A DNA stretch of 64,000 bases from Mesorhizobium sp. INR15 (GCF_015500075.1 NZ_CP045496.1:1994001-2058000); one strand, 5' to 3'; counted from the first letter of the stretch, positions 45,800 through 54,508 are shown. A program made the numbers and translations. Notes: generated by a model not told the origin, from the sequence alone.

Positions 45800-47338
45800 T
45801 TGAACCAAGCCATGGCGTTGTCGGCGAAATTACAGCTACGACAATCGCAGTCGCTGGTGATGACGCCGCAGCTGATGCAGTCGATTCGGCTGCTGCAGTT
45901 CACCCATGCCGAGCTTGAGCATTTCATCGACGACGAGATCGAGCGCAACCCGCTGCTGGAGCGGGCCGAACCGCAGGAAGACGCCGTCAGCGACCAGGCG
46001 CAGAAGGCCGATGAGGCGCCGCAGGCGGCTGCCGACGGCGACTGGTTTGAAAATGAGACGCAGTGGAGCGCCGAGGCGATCTCTGAAAAGCTTGATACGT
46101 CACTGGAGAACCTGTTTCCCGACGATCCTGGCACCAGCGAGCGCCTCGGCCCCGACCTGACGGCGCAATGGAAGTCGGCATCGGGAAATGGCTCAGGGGC
46201 CTCGTCCGAGGGGTTTGACGCTGGCGACATGGCGGCCGCGGCGATCACGCTGCGCGACCATGTCGGCGAACAGGTCGCGCTTGCCTTCACTGAGCCTGCG
46301 GCGCGCCTGATCGCCGGTGAGCTTGCCGATGGTCTTGACGAGGCCGGTTACATGCGCGCCGACATGGACGAGATCGCCACACGCCTCGGCGCCGACGCTG
46401 CCGCCGTCAACAAAGTGCTGGCGGTGTGCCAGACCTTTGAGCCAGCCGGCATCTTTGCCCGAGACCTTGCCGAGTGCCTGTCGCTGCAGCTTGCCGGGCG
46501 CGACCGTCTCGATCCGGCGATGAAGGCGCTGGTCGCCAATCTCGAACTCCTGGCGCGGCGCGATTTCCAGGCGCTGAAACGGATCTGCGGCGTCGACGAG
46601 GAGGACCTGCTCGACATGCTGGCCGAAATCCGGGCGCTCGATCCGCGCCCCGGGACAGCTTTTTCGGGTGGCGCCAGCGATGCGGTGGTCGCCGATGTCG
46701 AGGTGCGTGCGGCCAATGACGGCAGCTGGACGGTCGAGCTCAATGCCGAAACGCTGCCGCGCGTGCTGGTCGATCATATCTATTTCGCCCAGGTTTCGCC
46801 GCATGCCAAGAACCAGGCGGAAAAGGATTTTCTGGCTGAATGCCTGCAAAACGCCAACTGGCTGACGCGCAGCCTCGACCAGCGGGCCAAGACCATCCTC
46901 AAGGTCGCTTCCGAAATCGTGCGCCAGCAGGATGCGTTCCTCGTCCATGGCGTGCGGCAGCTGAAGCCGCTCAACCTGCGGATGGTGGCCGACGCCATCG
47001 GCATGCATGAATCGACGGTCAGCCGGGTGACAGCGAACAAATACATGCTGACGCCGAGGGGCGTGTTCGAGCTGCGTTATTTCTTCACCGCTTCGATCGC
47101 CGCGTCGGGCGGCGGCGATGCACATTCGTCGGAAGCGGTGCGCGATCGCATCAAGCAGATGATCGATGAGGAGAAGCCCGTCGATGTGCTTTCCGATGAC
47201 GCGATCGTCGACATGTTGAAGGAAAGTGGCGTCGATATCGCCAGGCGCACGGTCGCCAAGTACCGGGAAGGCATGAATATTCCCTCCTCGGTGCAACGCC
47301 GGCGTGAAAAGCGCGCGCGCGCCAGCGCCGGTCGCTGA
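45800..47338 (+). CDS. rpoN: RNA polymerase sigma-54 factor
   Basis: 512 aa from TTG 45800 (AGAGGAGG just upstream); ATG 45812 (MALSAKLQLRQSQS) is the alternative and gives the usual N-terminus. Region I is Gln/Leu-rich (LVMTPQLMQSIRLLQFTH), then an acidic stretch, the core-binding region and the helix-turn-helix, and the RpoN box ARRTVAKYRE near the C-terminus. It directs transcription of nitrogen-fixation, nitrogen-assimilation and transport genes with enhancer-binding proteins. Together with lptB upstream and hpf/ptsN downstream it forms the conserved rpoN cluster. Confidence 0.96.
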   Translation: MNQAMALSAKLQLRQSQSLVMTPQLMQSIRLLQFTHAELEHFIDDEIERNPLLERAEPQEDAVSDQAQKADEAPQAAADGDWFENETQWSAEAISEKLDTSLENLFPDDPGTSERLGPDLTAQWKSASGNGSGASSEGFDAGDMAAAAITLRDHVGEQVALAFTEPAARLIAGELADGLDEAGYMRADMDEIATRLGADAAAVNKVLAVCQTFEPAGIFARDLAECLSLQLAGRDRLDPAMKALVANLELLARRDFQALKRICGVDEEDLLDMLAEIRALDPRPGTAFSGGASDAVVADVEVRAANDGSWTVELNAETLPRVLVDHIYFAQVSPHAKNQAEKDFLAECLQNANWLTRSLDQRAKTILKVASEIVRQQDAFLVHGVRQLKPLNLRMVADAIGMHESTVSRVTANKYMLTPRGVFELRYFFTASIAASGGGDAHSSEAVRDRIKQMIDEEKPVDVLSDDAIVDMLKESGVDIARRTVAKYREGMNIPSSVQRRREKRARASAGR

Positions 47339-47372
47339 ACCCGTTCTGACTTTCCACGGCTTTTGAGCTTCA

Positions 47373-47401
47373 TTGACAAGCCGCGGTGAAGTGGCTAGAA
47401 G
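47373..47401 (+). promoter_or_regulatory. Sigma70-like promoter of hpf-ptsN
   Basis: TTGACA (47373-47378), 17 bp, TAGAAG (47396-47401). It lies in the 267-bp gap between rpoN and hpf and would give a leader of about 200 nt containing a GC hairpin region (47402-47440). Confidence 0.45.
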
Positions 47402-47605
47402 CCCGCCCGCATGAGACGGGCTGATGCCCGCATGCGGATGGTCCGTCACGACGTTGGCCTCGGGACGGCCCAAAAGGGCGGCTTGTGATCAATCGGAAAG
47501 TTCGGATTTAAATCGGCGCGAGTGACGCCGCAAAGCTTGTGCGCACGGATCACGAGTATAAACTCTGGCGAGTTTGAAGCCTGAGCAAGGAAGGTCAGTT
47601 TTCAG

Positions 47606-48190
47606 ATGAATTTGCGCATATCGGGAAAACACATGGATATCGGCGATGCGTTCCGGACACGCATCAACGATCGTGTCGGTGAAGCGATCGGGAAATATTT
47701 CGATCGCGGCTTTGCCGGACACGTCACTGTCATCAAATCGGGCTCGCGCTATTCGGCGGATTGCATGATCCGGCTGGATTCCGGCACTTCGCTGCAGGCG
47801 ACCGGCGATGCCCAGGACCCGACGCTTGCCTTCGAGGCGGCGGCGGATAGGCTCGAGACCCGGCTGAGGCGCTACAAGCGGCGGCTGAAGTCACACAATC
47901 TGGGCTCCGGCAACGGCGAGCCGACCGACATCGCCTACACGGTGATGGCGCCGCTCGCGGACGACGACGAGGAGATCCCGGAGAATTTCGCCCCGGCCAT
48001 CGTCGCCGAATCAACCATGGTTCTGAAGACCATGTCGGTGGCATCGGCGGTGATCGAACTCGACACCAAGGACAGCCCGGTCTTCGTCTTCCGCAACGCT
48101 GGAAACGACCATCTCAACATCGTCTATCGCCGGCCCGATGGGAACATCGGCTGGATCGATCCGTCCACGACCAAAGTCGCACAGGGATAA
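47606..48190 (+). CDS. hpf: Long-form ribosome hibernation-promoting factor
   Basis: 194 aa. N-terminal HPF/YfiA domain (1-105: LRISGKHMDIGDAFRTRIND; RLETRLRRYKRRLKSH), linker, and C-terminal S30AE dimerisation domain (about 135-190: FVFRNAGNDHLNIVYRRPDG). The long form makes 100S ribosome dimers in stationary phase by binding at the decoding site. Follows rpoN and precedes ptsN, as in most proteobacteria. Confidence 0.93.
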   Translation: MNLRISGKHMDIGDAFRTRINDRVGEAIGKYFDRGFAGHVTVIKSGSRYSADCMIRLDSGTSLQATGDAQDPTLAFEAAADRLETRLRRYKRRLKSHNLGSGNGEPTDIAYTVMAPLADDDEEIPENFAPAIVAESTMVLKTMSVASAVIELDTKDSPVFVFRNAGNDHLNIVYRRPDGNIGWIDPSTTKVAQG

Positions 48191-48251
48191 AAAAACCAGC
48201 CGCACGGGGGGTGGGGACTGGTGACGGCAGGCGAACAAGGGATTTTCAAGC

Positions 48252-48716
48252 ATGGATCTGAGCGATCTTATCAACGTTCCGGCGATATTGCCGGCGTTGA
48301 AGGCGAACTCCAAAAAGCAGCTTCTGCAAATGCTGTCCGAAAGGGCAGCGGCGATTTCCGGCATACCGGAGCGGGAAGTGTTCGATACAATCCTGCAGCG
48401 CGAGCGCCTTGGTTCGACGGGTGTCGGCAACGGCATCGCCATCCCGCACGGCAAGCTGGCCGGCGTGAAGCGAATCGCCGGCGTTTTCGCACGGCTGGAG
48501 ACGCCGGTCGATTTCGAGGCGCTGGACGACCAGCCGGTTGACCTGGTGTTTCTGCTTCTGGCGCCCGAGGGTGCCGGTGCCGATCATCTCAAGGCCTTGT
48601 CGCGCATCGCACGCGTGCTGCGCGATGCAGACACGGTTGCCAAGATCAGGGGCACGCGCGATGCCGTGGCTATCCACGCGCTCTTGTCTGACACACAGGC
48701 CTCGCACGCGGCCTGA
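48252..48716 (+). CDS. ptsN: Nitrogen PTS enzyme IIA (EIIA-Ntr)
   Basis: 154 aa. Active-site His in GNGIAIPHGKLAGV (about residue 66); other family segments TILQRERLGSTG and PVDLVFLLLAPEGAGADHLK. It receives phosphate from EI-Ntr/NPr (encoded elsewhere) and regulates K+ transport and nitrogen metabolism. No transmembrane part. A strong terminator follows 28 bp later. Confidence 0.95.
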   Translation: MDLSDLINVPAILPALKANSKKQLLQMLSERAAAISGIPEREVFDTILQRERLGSTGVGNGIAIPHGKLAGVKRIAGVFARLETPVDFEALDDQPVDLVFLLLAPEGAGADHLKALSRIARVLRDADTVAKIRGTRDAVAIHALLSDTQASHAA

Positions 48717-48744
48717 AGCTGCTTGTGGATTACTATCCCTGCTA

Positions 48745-48766
48745 GGGCCGCCATGGGCGGCCCTTT
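48745..48766 (+). terminator. Rho-independent terminator of ptsN
   Basis: GGGCCGCC and GGCGGCCC form a perfect 8-bp stem with ATG loop, followed by TTT. It ends the hpf-ptsN transcript. On the other strand it can also end the DUF1150 gene transcript. Confidence 0.75.
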
Positions 48767-48786
48767 GCGCATCCGGAGGGGGCGTT

Positions 48787-49044
48787 CTAGTGAATGGCGA
48801 CCGTGGTCAGGTCGTTTTCCATGGCGCCGGCCAACGCGCGGTCACGCGCGTCCGAAAGCAGGATCGGCTGGCCGTTGGCGGCAAACAGCGCCCACAGTTC
48901 CATGCCGGGGGCGATTTCACCGAGATTTGGGAAACGGCCGAGCAATTCATCGCTCGAGACCTTGCGCAGATAGGCCACCGAGCCTTCACCGAGATGGGCG
49001 AATTCGCCGCTGGTCATGGTGATATTTTCTTCAGTTCTGGTCAT
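48787..49044 (-). CDS. DUF1150-family protein
   Basis: 85 aa from ATG 49044 (MTRTEENITMTSGEFAHLGE). DUF1150 proteins are almost always next to small heat-shock genes in Rhizobiales and are annotated by family only. The middle contains VAYLRKVSSDELLGRFPNLG and the C-terminus RALAGAMENDLTTVAIH. Located 120 bp after hsp20, in the same direction; a weak AAGGAGG ribosome site lies upstream. It is probably in the heat-induced transcript. Confidence 0.88.
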   Translation of the reverse strand: MTRTEENITMTSGEFAHLGEGSVAYLRKVSSDELLGRFPNLGEIAPGMELWALFAANGQPILLSDARDRALAGAMENDLTTVAIH

Positions 49045-49164
49045 TTCAAGCCTCCTTGGCGCGAGGATGCCGCTCAGGGCCATCCTGCATGAGAGCCATT
49101 CGATTTGCCGCATCGTGCTATCGAAAAACCGGTACGGATTTCCCGGCCGACGCGGTGGTAAAGA

Positions 49165-49590
49165 TCAGTCTTTCACCGATATGTTTATTTTCCGTACCAG
49201 CCGTTCGGACTCGGGCCGATCGAGATCGATCGACAAGAGGCCGTTCTTCAGTTCCGCCGCGATGACCCGCATGCCGTCGGCCAGCACGAAACAGCGCTGG
49301 AACTGGCGTGCGGCGATGCCGCGGTGGAGGAACTCGCGCTCGGTGTCGTCGGTCTGACGGCCGCGCACGACCAACTGGTTTTCTTCCGTGGTGACATCGA
49401 GATCGCTTTCGGCGAAACCGGCGACTGCCAGTGTGATGCGCAACCTTTCGGTCTTGCCGTCGTCGCCGCTGAGGCGTTCGATGTTGTAGGGAGGGTAGCT
49501 GTCACCCGACTTCGCCAGACGCTCCAGCGTTTTTTCCATGGCATCGAAACCAAGGAGAAGCGGGCTGGAAAATGGCGTCATTCGGCTCAT
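49165..49590 (-). CDS. Small heat-shock protein Hsp20 (IbpA-like)
   Basis: 141 aa from ATG 49590 (MSRMTPFSSPLLLGFDAMEK). Alpha-crystallin domain about 35-125: YNIERLSGDDGKTERLRITL, LDVTTEENQLVVRGRQTDD and ELKNGLLSIDLDRPE. C-terminal I-x-I tail is KINISV. These ATP-independent holdases bind unfolding proteins. Length and class-A type match IbpA/HspH of rhizobia. An RpoH-type promoter and a ROSE-like hairpin over the ribosome site are upstream. Confidence 0.93.
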   Translation of the reverse strand: MSRMTPFSSPLLLGFDAMEKTLERLAKSGDSYPPYNIERLSGDDGKTERLRITLAVAGFAESDLDVTTEENQLVVRGRQTDDTEREFLHRGIAARQFQRCFVLADGMRVIAAELKNGLLSIDLDRPESERLVRKINISVKD

Positions 49591-49652
49591 GTTACACTGT
49601 CCTCTCAAGAGCGACATAAAGTGGAAAAACCCTGATGGCATTTTTCCCTGTG
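49591..49652 (-). promoter_or_regulatory. ROSE-like RNA thermometer in the hsp20 leader
   Basis: The transcript leader (about 60 nt) contains two hairpins: an upper stem GGAAAAA/TTTTTCC (49623-49647), and a lower one (49598-49616) where TGTCGCTC pairs with GAGGACA, hiding the GAGAGG ribosome site and leaving one bulged G. The anti-SD sequence TCGCT opposite AGGA is the hallmark of ROSE thermometers (U[U/C]GCU). It lets translation rise as temperature melts the lower hairpin. Confidence 0.65.
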
Positions 49653-49658
49653 GTGTTG

Positions 49659-49687
49659 ATATGGTCCGCCCCGCGACCAAGTTCAAG
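49659..49687 (-). promoter_or_regulatory. RpoH-type heat-shock promoter of hsp20
   Basis: On the minus strand CTTGAA (49687-49682), 17 bp, CCATAT (49664-49659). It gives a start near 49652 and a 60-nt leader. It matches grpE's CTTGAT-N17-CGATAT in spacing and sequence. Confidence 0.65.
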
Positions 49688-49746
49688 CCATCAATGAACC
49701 CGCCCTGATACCTGCCCAAAAAGACTCGCAAAACCAAGGAATTGAA

Positions 49747-50688
49747 ATGCCCCAATCACGCAAGATCATCATCGACACGGATCCCGGCCAGGATGATGCC
49801 GTAGCCATACTCCTGGCGCTGGGCAGTGCCGAACTGGAGATCGTCGGCATCACCGCGGTTGCCGGCAATGTGCCGCTGAAGCTCACCGAAAAGAATGCCC
49901 GCAAGATCTGCGAATTGGCTGGCCGTCCCGACACCAAGGTCTATGCAGGCGCCATCCGGCCATTGATGCGTGAACCGGTCACCGCCGAGGAAGTGCACGG
50001 CAAGACCGGCCTCAACGGGCCGCAATTGCCTGAGCCGACCATGAAGCTGCAGGAGCAATACGCCGTCGATTTCCTTGTTGAGACATTGATGCGTGAAGAG
50101 AGCGGCACCATCACGCTTTGCCCGCTCGGGCCGCTCACCAACATCGCGCTGGCGCTGATCCGCGAGCCGAAGATCGCGCCGCGCATCAAGGAAATCGTGC
50201 TGATGGGTGGCGGGTTCTTCGAAGGCGGCAATGTCACCCCGGCCGCCGAGTTCAACATCTATGTCGATCCGCACGCCGCCGACGTGGTGCTGAAGTCCGG
50301 CATCCCGATCGTCATGATGCCGCTCGATGTCACCCACAAGGCACTGACCACGTCCAAGCGCATCGAGGCTTTCCGCAAGCTCGGCACCAGGGTCGGCACC
50401 GCCACCGCCGACATGCTCGAATTCTTCGAGCGCTACGACGAGGAAAAATACGGCACCGACGGCGGACCGCTGCACGACCCTTGCGTGATCGCCTATCTGC
50501 TGAAGCCGGAGCTGTTCAAGGGGCGCAGTTGCAATGTCAGCGTGGAAACCAGCTCGGAACTGACCATGGGCATGACCGTCATCGACTGGTGGGGCGTGAC
50601 CAAGCGGCCGAAGAACGCCATGGTGATGCGCGACATCGACCACGATGCCTTTTTCGCCCTGCTGGTGGAGAGGCTGGGGCGGCTTTAG
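49747..50688 (+). CDS. Nucleoside hydrolase (IunH family)
   Basis: 313 aa. The DTDPGQDDAVAIL Ca2+ and ribose-binding motif is near the N-terminus; other family regions are HGKTGLNGPQLPEP, LCPLGPLTNIALAL and EFNIYVDPHAADVV. It splits purine or pyrimidine nucleosides to base plus ribose for salvage. A ribokinase gene lies 2.3 kb downstream on the other strand, giving a plausible path to ribose-5-phosphate. Confidence 0.92.
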   Translation: MPQSRKIIIDTDPGQDDAVAILLALGSAELEIVGITAVAGNVPLKLTEKNARKICELAGRPDTKVYAGAIRPLMREPVTAEEVHGKTGLNGPQLPEPTMKLQEQYAVDFLVETLMREESGTITLCPLGPLTNIALALIREPKIAPRIKEIVLMGGGFFEGGNVTPAAEFNIYVDPHAADVVLKSGIPIVMMPLDVTHKALTTSKRIEAFRKLGTRVGTATADMLEFFERYDEEKYGTDGGPLHDPCVIAYLLKPELFKGRSCNVSVETSSELTMGMTVIDWWGVTKRPKNAMVMRDIDHDAFFALLVERLGRL

Positions 50689-50699
50689 GGTTCTTTTTA

Positions 50700-50847
50700 C
50701 CTTCTCCCCTTGAGGGAGAAGGTGACCTCGCGAGGCGAGGTCGGATGAGGGGTGTTCCAGGAAACACCAGCGTCTAACTTCGCTGGAACACCCCTCATCC
50801 GGCTCGGCGCTATGCGCCGATCCACCTTCTCCCACAAGGGGAGAAGG
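50700..50847. repeat. RIME-type intergenic palindromic element
   Basis: A 148-bp palindrome. Ends are CCTTCTCCCCTTG and CAAGGGGAGAAGG; inside, GATGAGGGGTGTTCCAG is matched by CTGGAACACCCCTCATC. Elements with this 'CTTCTCCC...GGGAGAAGG' form are spread in rhizobial intergenic regions (RIME family). It fills the space between the convergent nucleoside hydrolase and LysE genes and could end both transcripts. Confidence 0.8.
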
Positions 50848-50854
50848 AAAGGCG

Positions 50855-51469
50855 CTACTTCGACCGCGAGAACGCCAGCCACAGGCCACCGCCGATCATG
50901 AAGCTGCCGGTGATCCGTGACAGCAGCTTGATGCGGCTGGCCGACAGCAGGCGGCCGGCGCGGCTGGCGGCGAGCGCGTAGGTCGAATCCGACATGGCGG
51001 CGAAGATCATGGCGGTCAGGCCCATGATGGCGATCTGCAGCGGGTAATTGCCGGTCGGCGAGATGAACTGCGGAAAGAAGGCACCGAAGAAGATCAGCGT
51101 CTTGGGATTGCTCAGCGCCACCAGCAGGCCTTGCAGGAAGAACCCGCCGCGCGGTCTGCGCGGCGATCCGTCGGCGTTCAGCGTGCCCTTCGAGCGGAAC
51201 ATTTGCACGCCCATCCAGATCAGGTAGGCCGCGCCGATCAGCCTGACCCATTCGAACCAGTGGCCCATGCCCGCGATCAGCGAGGTCAGGCCGATGCCGA
51301 CGACGGCGATCATGATGGCGAGCCCGGCCTGCGTGCCGGCGACATTGGCAAGACCGGCACGGGAGCCGTGACGGATGCTGTTGGCGATGATCAGCGTGAC
51401 CGTCGGCCCGGGCACCAGGATGATGACGATGCAAGCAAGGACATAGGCGGCGTAGAGTTCCAGCGACAT
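50855..51469 (-). CDS. LysE/RhtB-family amino-acid exporter
   Basis: 204 aa, six membrane spans. It starts MSLELYAAYVLACIVIILVP with the family motif GPTVTLI, then a helix (IRHGSRAGLANVAGTQAGLA) and GLLVALSNPKTLIFFGAFFP. Members export lysine, homoserine, threonine or other amino acids. The exported substrate cannot be told from sequence. Divergent or same-strand neighbours: amidase on the same strand. Confidence 0.88.
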   Translation of the reverse strand: MSLELYAAYVLACIVIILVPGPTVTLIIANSIRHGSRAGLANVAGTQAGLAIMIAVVGIGLTSLIAGMGHWFEWVRLIGAAYLIWMGVQMFRSKGTLNADGSPRRPRGGFFLQGLLVALSNPKTLIFFGAFFPQFISPTGNYPLQIAIMGLTAMIFAAMSDSTYALAASRAGRLLSASRIKLLSRITGSFMIGGGLWLAFSRSK

Positions 51470-51572
51470 GTTTTTCCCTCACAATGCCGATTGTGCGGCG
51501 CGGTTGGCGACAATCAATGCATGACAAGGATGCCGGCGCAAGCCGACACGAATGCCGCAACCTTCGCCTGGT

Positions 51573-53027
51573 TCAGGCGCCGGCCTGCCACGGCAAAATC
51601 GCTTCATAGGCGGCCGCCGCCCGCAGCACGGCAAGATCGCCGCGCGGCCTTCCGATCAATTGCATGCCCATCGGCCGGCCTTGATCATCGAAGCCAACCG
51701 GCACGTTGACGGCCGGACAGCCGCCCATCGTGGCGAACGAGGAAACCTGCATCCAGCGGTGGTAGCTGTCCATTGTCCGGCCGGCGACCTCGCGTGGCCA
51801 AGGCGTGCCGACCGCGAAAGGAAACACCTGCGCGGTCGGCAAAGCGATCAGATCGAAGCGGTCGAAGAGCGACAGCAGCGCGCGATGCCAGGATGAGCGG
51901 ATGACGGAGGCGGCGCGGATCTGCGGCGCCGTGAGGCGCATCGCGGCTTCGACCTCCCAGACAGCCTCGGGCTTCAGCAGGCCGCGTTTCGAAGGTTCGT
52001 CATAGTGCGCCTTGAGCGCACAGCCGCTGCTGGCCTGCCGCAGTGTCACGAAGGCCTGCCACAGCGCTTCAAAATCGAACTCCGGCAGCAGCGGTTCGGT
52101 CACGAAGGAAACGGCCTCAAACCGTTTGAGGGCCGCCTCGCACAATTCCAGGATGCCTGGCTCAATCGGCAGATGGCCGCCGAGGTCGCCAAGCCAGGCG
52201 ATGCGGCGGCCGTTTGCGGCTGTCTCCAGCCCTGCGAGGAATGAACCTTGCTTTTCATAAGATAGCGGCGCGTGCGGATGATAGCCCGACTGCACATCGA
52301 GCAGCAGCGCCATGTCGCGGACATTGCGGCCCATCGGTCCTTCAACGCCCATCTGCGCATGAAACACCTCGACATCAGGGCCGCCAGGGACAAGCCCCTG
52401 CGACGGGCGGAAGCCATAGACATTGTTCCAGCCGGCCGGGTTGCGCAGCGAGCCGCCAAAGTCGCTGCCATCCGCGACTGGCACCATGTCGAGCGCCAGC
52501 GCCACGGCGGCGCCACCGCTCGAGCCGCCGGCGGTGAGCGCAGGATCGAAAGCGTTCAACGTCGGTCCGAACACGGTGTTGTAGGTGTTGGAGCCAAGGC
52601 CGAATTCGGGGACATTGGTCTTGCCGATGATGATGGCGCCGGCCTTGCGCATGCGTTCGACGAAGAAATCGTCCTCCGGCGGCGTAAAGTCAGCGAAGAT
52701 CGGCGACCCGAATGAGGTCCTGAGTCCCTTGGTCATGGCCAGATCCTTGACCGCGATCGGCAAGCCGAACAGCGGGCCGGTTTCTATGTCCGGCTGCCGG
52801 GCATCGGCCGCATCGGCCTCGCGCAGGATGTCGGCGCGGTCGCGCAACGAGACGATGGCGTTGACCATCGGATTGACCGTCTCGATGCGGTCGAGGAAGG
52901 CTTCCACCACCTCGCGCACCGAAAGGTCTTTTCGTTTTATCCTGCCGGCAAGCTCGACGGCGGAGAGACGGCAGATGTCACTGGCAGCCGGTACGGCGTG
53001 CTTTGTCCGAGGGCGCATGATCGTCAC
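51573..53027 (-). CDS. Amidase-signature enzyme
   Basis: 484 aa from GTG 53027, directly after the TGA of the ribokinase gene; ATG 53018 is an equal alternative. Catalytic triad of the amidase signature family: Lys in GLPIAVKDLA, Ser in TAGGSSGGAAV and a second Ser further on. It hydrolyses carboxamides; the substrate is unknown, and aliphatic, aryl or peptide-type amidases all fit. Could be involved in nitrogen recycling. Confidence 0.88.
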   Translation of the reverse strand: MTIMRPRTKHAVPAASDICRLSAVELAGRIKRKDLSVREVVEAFLDRIETVNPMVNAIVSLRDRADILREADAADARQPDIETGPLFGLPIAVKDLAMTKGLRTSFGSPIFADFTPPEDDFFVERMRKAGAIIIGKTNVPEFGLGSNTYNTVFGPTLNAFDPALTAGGSSGGAAVALALDMVPVADGSDFGGSLRNPAGWNNVYGFRPSQGLVPGGPDVEVFHAQMGVEGPMGRNVRDMALLLDVQSGYHPHAPLSYEKQGSFLAGLETAANGRRIAWLGDLGGHLPIEPGILELCEAALKRFEAVSFVTEPLLPEFDFEALWQAFVTLRQASSGCALKAHYDEPSKRGLLKPEAVWEVEAAMRLTAPQIRAASVIRSSWHRALLSLFDRFDLIALPTAQVFPFAVGTPWPREVAGRTMDSYHRWMQVSSFATMGGCPAVNVPVGFDDQGRPMGMQLIGRPRGDLAVLRAAAAYEAILPWQAGA

Positions 53028-53933
53028 TCAGTTGGATTTCAACAGCGCCTGATCGACGTCCTTGGCCAGCGGGATCGCCGGCTGGGCGCCAGGCTTCAGA
53101 CAGGCCAGCGATCCGGCCGCGGCGGCGCGCGTCAGCGCCTGGTCGAGCGCCAGGCCCGATGACAGGCCGGCGGCGAAGTAACCACAGAACGTGTCACCGG
53201 CGCCGACCGTGTCGACAGGCGTGATCTTGACCGCTGGAATGGTCAGGAAATCGCTTGGCGTCGCGGCCAGCACGCCATCACCACCGAGCGTGACGACGAT
53301 GGTGCGGCCAGTCTTGCCGGCATAGTCGCGCATCCGCGCCGGACGGTCTCGGCCGCTCAGCGACAATGCCTCGCCATAGAGGTCGAATTCGGTTTCGTTG
53401 GCGACGGCATAGTCGGCCTTGCCGAGGAAGCCGGCTGCCTCGGCTTGGAAAGGTGCCGTATTGAGCACGGTGATGGCGCCCGCCGCCGCTGCCGCGTCAA
53501 GTGCCGCGTCGACGGTTGCAAGTGGGATCTCATGCTGCAACAGGACCACATCGCCCTTCGCCAGGAAGGCCTTGGAAAGGTCGCCGGGCAGGACCGATGC
53601 GTTGGCGCCGGGCACCACCGCAATCACGTTTTCGCCGTCGTCCCCGACCATGATCAGCGCCGTGCCGGTGGAGGCGAATGTTTCGGCGATGCCAGAGAGA
53701 TCAACCTTGCCGTCACGCAGCAGCGCCAGCGCTTCGGCGGCAAAACTGTCCTTGCCGACGGCTCCAACCATGCGGACCGAGGCACCGGCGCGGGCGGCGG
53801 CCAGCGCCTGGTTGGCGCCCTTGCCGCCCGGTGCGGTGACAAAGGCCGAGCCGCGCACCGTCTCGCCGGGGCTCGGCAAGCGGTCGACATTGGCGATGAG
53901 GTCGAGGTTGATCGAGCCGATTACGATAATCAA
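53028..53933 (-). CDS. rbsK: Ribokinase (PfkB family)
   Basis: 301 aa from TTG 53933, chosen for GGGAGG 8 nt upstream. The first residues are (M)IIVIGSINLDLIANVDRLPS. Substrate-binding GGKGANQALAAARAG and catalytic GAGDTFCGYFAAGL with the Asp base. It phosphorylates ribose to ribose-5-phosphate. Located upstream of the amidase gene (no gap). The nucleoside hydrolase at 49747 is a likely source of its substrate. Confidence 0.9.
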   Translation of the reverse strand: MIIVIGSINLDLIANVDRLPSPGETVRGSAFVTAPGGKGANQALAAARAGASVRMVGAVGKDSFAAEALALLRDGKVDLSGIAETFASTGTALIMVGDDGENVIAVVPGANASVLPGDLSKAFLAKGDVVLLQHEIPLATVDAALDAAAAAGAITVLNTAPFQAEAAGFLGKADYAVANETEFDLYGEALSLSGRDRPARMRDYAGKTGRTIVVTLGGDGVLAATPSDFLTIPAVKITPVDTVGAGDTFCGYFAAGLSSGLALDQALTRAAAAGSLACLKPGAQPAIPLAKDVDQALLKSN

Positions 53934-54019
53934 GAAATGCCTCCCGCTATATTTGCGCGGGAAGCTACCCCGGAAGGCCACGGCTTGCCAGATGTCGAAT
54001 GTGGTTTGCCGCTATGCCA

Positions 54020-54508
54020 TCATTCGCAGCGTATGGTCACCGTGCCTTGATAGCTGCCGGCCGGATAGACGCCGCTCGACTTGGTGGCGGTGAGATCGAC
54101 CTCGATAGGGTGGGTGCCGTTGGCGACCCTTTGCGGCACGCTTCCGTTGGTGTCGGCGCCGGTGCCATCGAGGCGGTAGACCGTGCTGAAGGTGACGTTC
54201 GTGCCACCGCCGCTGGGTGCTGAAGTGAATGCGGCGGGTGCTGGTGCGGACACGGAGTAGCAGTCGAGCAGGTTGAGCAAGCTGCAGAGCAGGGAGCTTG
54301 CGGTGATGGTGGCGCTGGCGCTCTGTCCGCCGGCCTGTTTGGATCCCAAGATGTTGATGGCGGTATTCGCCTTCATCGTTCCAGATGGGCCGACCACGAT
54401 GGTGCAAGTGCCGATGATCGCCGCCGGCGCCGGCTGGCTGAGGCTGGCAAATGCCGCCATCGCAAGCAGCGTGCGGTTATTTCTTCTTCTTTTTCTTGCC
54501 ATCGCCAT
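54020..54508 (-). CDS. Secreted pilin-like protein, last gene of the cluster
   Basis: 162 aa from the ATG at 54508; a second ATG at 54502 is equally likely. Signal-like N-terminus (MAMARKRRRNNRTLLAMAAF...PAPAA). Mature part starts IGTCTIVVGPSGTMKANTAI and ends YPAGSYQGTVTIRCE. The first and last cysteines and the shared 'CT-x-VV...SGTM' and 'G-x-Y-x-x-T-V-T-x-R-C-E' motifs are repeated in the paralogue at 55369. The beta-rich composition suits SCPU/DUF4402-type or pilin folds. It overlaps the upstream gene by 32 bp. Confidence 0.65.
   Translation of the reverse strand: MAMARKRRRNNRTLLAMAAFASLSQPAPAAIIGTCTIVVGPSGTMKANTAINILGSKQAGGQSASATITASSLLCSLLNLLDCYSVSAPAPAAFTSAPSGGGTNVTFSTVYRLDGTGADTNGSVPQRVANGTHPIEVDLTATKSSGVYPAGSYQGTVTIRCE

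Noticed and set aside
46193..47473. 426-codon minus-strand open frame opposite rpoN
   Set aside because: Antisense of rpoN, which has complete family motifs.
49756..50889. 377-codon minus-strand open frame spanning the nucleoside hydrolase and the RIME-like repeat
   Set aside because: Antisense of a clear IunH-family gene and crossing a repeat; no homologous motif.
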